Part shown: in pieces, positions 59,327-64,000 of the stretch | Numbering within the stretch: the first letter of the stretch is position 1 | Layout: every line of letters begins with the position of its first letter | Assembly: GCA_027579435.1 (NCBI GenBank) | Contig: JANBPK010000859.1 | Coordinates: 1-64,000 of the forward strand | Reading direction: 5' to 3' | Origin: Candolleomyces eurysporus | Taxonomy: Eukaryota > Basidiomycota > Agaricomycetes > Agaricales > Psathyrellaceae | DNA length: 64,000 nt | Made by a program: the position numbers and the translations under genes | The notes under the pieces: model-generated | Told to the model about the DNA's origin: nothing | The model's input: the letters and a program-made list of their open reading frames with translations, nothing else | The model's database searches: none

Positions 59327-59598
59327 TCTTAAAAGTACACACCCATCTAGACTATCAGTACCTAATTTATTCGGTTCTCGCCAATTAATAACACTTGGAC
59401 CATATCTATCATTGGGAGCATGCACGCAAGACAGCTTGTACAATTACCTCCCGCTGGACACATTGGCCGAAGCCCCAGGTAACTAAACGTAGCGCTCCAC
59501 CTCAGTGATCAATCTCAAAGTATTGGGTGTGTATTCAATTCATTTCCAAACAGATTCCATTACGCCTTGTCTCTTCGCTTCGGAAAAGCCACCGAATT

Positions 59599-60033
59599 CT
59601 AGGTCTCTCCTCTACGGCCCACCCTCAACTGCCTCGCAGCCTCCTTCTCCAAGTCATCTTTCGAAACCCGGGCAACAGAGAACCCGTTCTCAGCCAATGA
59701 ATTCAAAATAGTCACTACCCAATCTAGAGTGGTCCACTGCGGTTGACCGTTCAAAATGGCTGTGCTCTCTACGATCGAGCAGAAAGCCGCATATTTTCTG
59801 GTCTCAATTTTGCCCACAGAAGCCATCGACTTGAACCCATCATCCAGAGTCGGGTTCGTGGATCCGCCATTGGTACCAGGCTTGGTAAAAGTCAACTTCC
59901 CGCTTGTACCTGTGAGTTTGAACTCGGTACCGTGCGTAGCCGTGTGCATAACGATCAACGTCCAGTGCTGGCGACCTGGCATCTGTGAGTTTCGGTAGGA
60001 GACAACGTTGAGTGCGAGAGCCATGGTTTCCAA
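59599..60033 (-). CDS. Small conserved-looking protein of unknown function
   Basis: A single exon of 144 codons begins METMALALNVVSYRNSQMPG. It continues QHWTLIVMHTATHGTEFKLT, then GKLTFTKPGTNGGSTNP and FCSIVESTAILNGQPQWTTL, ending in a basic tail QLRVGRRGET. The pattern of a short strand containing H-W-x-L, then G-T-E-F-K-L-x-G, suggests a small beta-rich fold found in agaricomycete lineage-specific proteins. I cannot name a function. The next ATG (60024) is an equally possible start. Confidence 0.65.
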   Translation of the reverse strand: METMALALNVVSYRNSQMPGRQHWTLIVMHTATHGTEFKLTGTSGKLTFTKPGTNGGSTNPTLDDGFKSMASVGKIETRKYAAFCSIVESTAILNGQPQWTTLDWVVTILNSLAENGFSVARVSKDDLEKEAARQLRVGRRGET

Positions 60034-60436
60034 GTTTTCGTTTTCTTTTGTGGGTTGGTTGTGCTTCTGTAGGCGAGGCTTCGTGTGGGTTTCTGGCTTC
60101 CCTAGAGGCGTGCATCCCGCCGATATTTATGTCTCTGCAGTCCTGCCAAAGCACACCGGTACAAGGACGATTGGATGTGCTTGGACGCGGCCTCCGGTGA
60201 CTTGAGTGCCATTGGCGCTGGCTTTGACCCCGTGGGTAACGACGCGATCAGTACAAGAGCAAGAGCAAAGAACAATTGGCTCTCTATATAAGCCCTGTCT
60301 TGTGCTAGGTACTGTAGGCGGACGCGGGCTTTGATAGATGGGCCTATGTGAGGGACCATTTTTTTTAACAACATGAATGAATTGAATTTATTACACAATG
60401 CTAGACCTGTACGCCGTGTCCGTGACGAGTTCGAGC
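60034..60436. other. Intergenic between the small protein gene and UFD2
   Basis: About 400 bp on the upstream side of the small gene and the downstream side of UFD2. A TATA-like TCTATATAAG lies near 60281-60290, some 250 bp from the small gene's ATG on the minus side. Nothing else is seen. Confidence 0.4.
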
Positions 60437-63400
60437 TTAGTTGGTATCTACCTGCATCTTCGCCCTTCTCTCTTGCAAGAAAGTATCAATCTGGGCTTTG
60501 AGCTCGGGTTCTAAGACATGGTCCAGTGAGAAGAGAGGATCGCGAGTTCAAGGCGGCGGCCACTTACGAGGAATGACTTCTTCGATCGCGAGAGGTGCTC
60601 GGTTGAAGGGATCCTTGGAATCTGAAAGGAGGTGTGACTTGATCGTCGACCTGTCGAGAATCGTTCGCGATGAAGGCAGCATCACTGGGTCCTTCATGAC
60701 AGTGAACATCAAAGGATCTACTCAGGTCATCCGTGGTCAGAAAAACCATCCACGCAAAATCAAAAATATCTGCGAACTTACCCAAGAATTTGTCTGGAAC
60801 TTCGCCCAAATCTTCCTCCGCTTGCAGAGACGCCTTCGCTTCCTCCACCCTCACCACAAACGCCCTAAGCACGTCAATCTCCGTCTGCGTCTTGATCCCT
60901 CTCCTCAACGCGATATCGGCCGCCCTGTCAAACAACTCCTTGGTATAGCTCCTTCCATCACCGGCGACAGCCTGAACAAACTTCTCCTGGTCGCTCAAAT
61001 TCAAAAACACTTGCAAGATATTCCCAAGCAGCTCTTTGGGATTAAACTTGAGCTTCTCGGGATCCTTGACTTTAAGATCCTGGCACTTGGGCCCGCACAA
61101 CACCTGTAAATTGTAGTCCAGCATGGCAGCCAGCCGGTCGACAATTTCGGGCATCATAAAAGGGGCTTTGGTCTCCGCAGTGAATACTTTGAGCAATTCG
61201 ACTGTCGACCGACCCAGCGTCGTGTATCCCGATGCATGTCGCTCGAGTGAGCGCAAAGTACCCTCTCGCTCTTGCCGGTACTGGTTGGTTTGTTGGTCCC
61301 AGGCTGCCTGGTCGTCCATCTCCACTTGGATGTTGTGGATTTGAGCCATCTCGCCCAGAGACTCGTCCATCAGGTAGGTCACATCGTTGATCATGAGGTT
61401 GATGAATTTGACGAACTTGTCGACGTTCCTGCAGAAGGTCAATCATTTGCTGGGGAAGAGAACAAGAGCACTGACTTTGCCTCTTCGTTGAGAGCCGTTC
61501 TGTGAGCAGGGTTGTTCCATACGATTTTCAGAACATATGCAATATTCCGCCTTGCGTCTGTCGATATGCAGTCAGCATCGTATTTGATGCGCACTCGATG
61601 TCACGAATCCACGTACTGAATTTATCATAGAATTGTGAACTCGCCCCAGTCTGCTCCACCTCTGCACAACAGAAAGTTAACAGCCGGCACAAACAGCATC
61701 GACTGGGAGTAGCGACACACCAGTGTAGAAATGCATCAAAGCAGGCATGAGATGCTTCAGCGCCATTGGGTGGGTATTCAGAAGGTCGCCAAGGACCCCA
61801 AGCCTCTCCCGTCCATAACCCCAAATCGACATGAACAGGACCTACAAACCCGTATGAGCCAACCCGACCGCGATCAATGGGAGAAAATTAGGCCTTACGT
61901 CGTTGATTTTCGATTTCAAGAACGGATTCTTGATGAACCACGTTGAGGTGAGGAACGTCAAAATGAACAGCAAGAGTTCTGTCTTCCCCGTCAACTCGAA
62001 CTTGTCCGGCGATGTCCTGTGAAGCATTCAGCATAAGTACTCTCAAGTTGCGCGAGATCTAAAGAAGGACGAACTGCACGGCGAAGTGAAAATAATCCAC
62101 AATGTCCTCAACAATGTACTCGGGAAGACACCTAAATGCCATAGGAACTTCGTTAGGAAGAGGTAGCCTAAATCAGCAAGTTAGAATGATATCGCAACCA
62201 ACGGAGGTTCTTGGATACTTGCTCAACTATGGGGTTAGGATGCTTCCTCTGAGGATCGGCCTGTCGAATCAACCACGCTGACAAAAAGTTCGTGAAGTTG
62301 ATGGAACGATTCAACAGCTCGGGCTCCATCAGTCCAGCTTCGAAAGTCAGCTGCTGCATCCGAATCTTTGCCTCTTCGACCTGACCAAGGCGTTAAGGAG
62401 CGAAAGGGAACGCTGAACTTCAAAAGACACACCTTGACGTGCTTTATGGCAGCCTCAACGTGAGCCTGCAAGGGAGACTAATTCCACCGTATAATTAGTC
62501 GTCAACTCAATGGAATAAGATCGTATACATACCCCCATCCAAGATCCATCACCTTGTAGGTATTCAAGATGGCGCCTGACATCGTCCATCTCCTTATGTG
62601 TGTTGTTAAACGTATCGATCGTCTTCAAGTAGCCGTAGTGCGCCATAGCAATCGTCAGGAAGAAAATATTCGAAACGAACTTGGGGGCTTCAGTCGGTTT
62701 ATTCTGTTTAGCCCATCTGGTAGCCTCCTCGGAAGTAGCACTGATGCGAGTCTCCTCTCCAAGTTCGATTCGCTTAGAATGGGCGTAGAAGTATGGATCG
62801 ATACGGTCGATCTAACGTGAAGCAGTCAGTCAATGTGGGAAGAACAATATCTTTGACGAAGCTATTCACCTTGGAAAAGTTGACATCCATAAACGGTTCT
62901 GAGAATCTCAGTAACACACTTTGCAGATTCAACATGAAGCTATCAGAGGCCACGGTGTCGGGATCGACCTGCATACCAGCTCGCTTTCCATTCAGGCGAA
63001 TGACGCGAGCAAAGTATTGCAAGACGGCTTCACGAGAAGCAGGGCCTGCTCGCACGAGAGCGTCGAAGATCTTGAACAAAGACGACTGCAACGACTTCAA
63101 CGTCCCTCGCAGAGTCGCAAACGAGGAATCAATGTCTTCTCGAGAACGTTTCTCGGGTTCGGTGAAATAGGACTTGGAGATCGCCGGCTACGGAACGAAG
63201 GTTCAGACAAACGAACGAACCCAAAAAAAAGGCAGGAGTATTTCACTCACCCATTCTCTACCAAACAGACCCAACCGACAAAGGGGTCCCATTAGAGAAA
63301 CACTCTCAAACGTTCGAGCAGTGGCATCCATCGGAATCCACTCATCCAACCTTGTGATCATAGCCGCTATAGATTTGACAGAAACCAACGCTTCCAGACC

Positions 63401-64000
63401 ACCGATGACGCCTCTCCATCCCGCGTCAGCTCCTGCAAGCCCATCTGTCCTGAATAACGATTCATGAGAAAGTAAGCCCCTGACCACAGGGCCAAGGATA
63501 GCGTCGATCTCATTATCTGGCTCGAACCCGCGAGCCAGGTCAAACAGGAATTGCTCGATTTCGGTAGGCAATAGTGTGGTTGGGCTAGTAGTAGGACTCG
63601 AGAACAATGGTGTTGAGAGGGTAGAGAGGGAGAGTAAAGTCTTGATCAACTCTGACGGGCCGAGGTCCTGACTGTATTTTTTAAGTACAATCAAACGTGG
63701 TGGTAAGGAATATGAAGGGCACTTACCGCGGTGGCTGCGGGAACCTCTCGGGTTCTTGAAGTATAAGCCCAGCATAGCTGATAATAAGCTCCTTCATCTT
63801 TTTGAGTTTGTCGTCAGCATTTTGCATGTCCATAGGCGGGATATTCTAATATGATTGGGCGCGGGAGTCAGGAGCTTTGTATTAGAAGATCAAAGTTAAG
63901 CTTCACCTTCTTCCCAAGTGCCGTTCTTGTCGCGTTTATCCGCTTCCAAGCCCCGACCAAATATTCAAACACTGACTGCCCTGCTGGGAGAGAAACGAGC
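60437..64000 (-). CDS. UFD2: UFD2, U-box E4 ubiquitin chain-elongation factor (5' end beyond window)
   Basis: Many exons on the minus strand, entering from the right edge. The UFD2 core includes [80 protein letters not shown] and [20 protein letters not shown], then [20 protein letters not shown]. The C-terminal U-box reads [40 protein letters not shown] and [20 protein letters not shown], with the TAA at 60437-60439. UFD2 lengthens ubiquitin chains with Cdc48/p97 in the nucleus and cytosol. The first visible exons ([13 protein letters not shown] near 63960) lie well inside the family's N-terminal region, so the start codon and first part are off the window. Confidence 0.93.

Overview
The window reads as nuclear DNA of a filamentous basidiomycete, most likely an agaricomycete. 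Genes are dense, on both strands, and cut by many short GT-AG introns, mostly 50-80 nt. The gene families fit: a P450 of the large fungal type, a wax-synthase-type acyltransferase, an SRF-type MADS factor with a Gln/Pro/Ser-rich tail, a NiCoT nickel transporter, and small alpha/beta-barrel proteins in tandem. I saw no tRNA or rRNA gene, no transposase or reverse transcriptase, and no CRISPR array. All gene models were spliced by eye. Starts, stops and the quoted motifs are solid where stated; some internal exon borders are not.

Layout. 1-8.3 kb: the 5' part of an acidic-Ser protein gene, a PQ-loop vacuolar transporter, prohibitin-2 (PHB2) and the meiotic MutS homologue MSH5. 8.4-14 kb: a cytochrome P450, a CTK2/cyclin-K-like cyclin and a wax-synthase-domain acyltransferase. 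14.2-25.2 kb: a nickel/cobalt transporter, followed by four tandem short-chain dehydrogenases in the opposite direction. Between them lie broken copies of the transporter 3' end and of the dehydrogenase tail, so this is a mosaic segmental duplication. 25.9-29 kb: a Red1/ZFC3H1-like zinc-finger protein (nuclear RNA surveillance). 29-39.3 kb: an MCM1-type MADS-box gene with more than 4 kb of apparently empty sequence on each side.

39.3-49 kb: a very large methyltransferase carrying five copies of an E-E/D-V/I-T-P-W-E/D-L/Y motif, and three proteins I cannot place. 49-56 kb: a TPR/F-box/LRR protein of the Pof3/Dia2 type and a four-gene cluster of small dimeric alpha/beta-barrel-like proteins. 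Three members of that cluster are close paralogues sharing a 12-14 bp palindrome at the same distance from their ATG. 56-64 kb: a metallo-beta-lactamase-fold hydrolase, DAHP synthase (shikimate entry), TIM9, a small conserved protein, and the E4 ubiquitin ligase UFD2, which runs off the right edge.

How genes may relate. Several are single-copy housekeeping genes acting in separate places: mitochondrion (PHB2, TIM9), meiosis (MSH5), nucleus (Red1-like, CTK2-like, MCM1), protein turnover (Pof3-like, UFD2). The P450, acyltransferase, dehydrogenases and lactonase-like enzyme are accessory metabolism, but no terpene, polyketide or peptide synthase core was seen. Thirteen single N characters sit mostly beside homopolymer runs. 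In seven of the nine coding cases, dropping the N restores one reading frame, so they look like base-calling placeholders rather than real bases.
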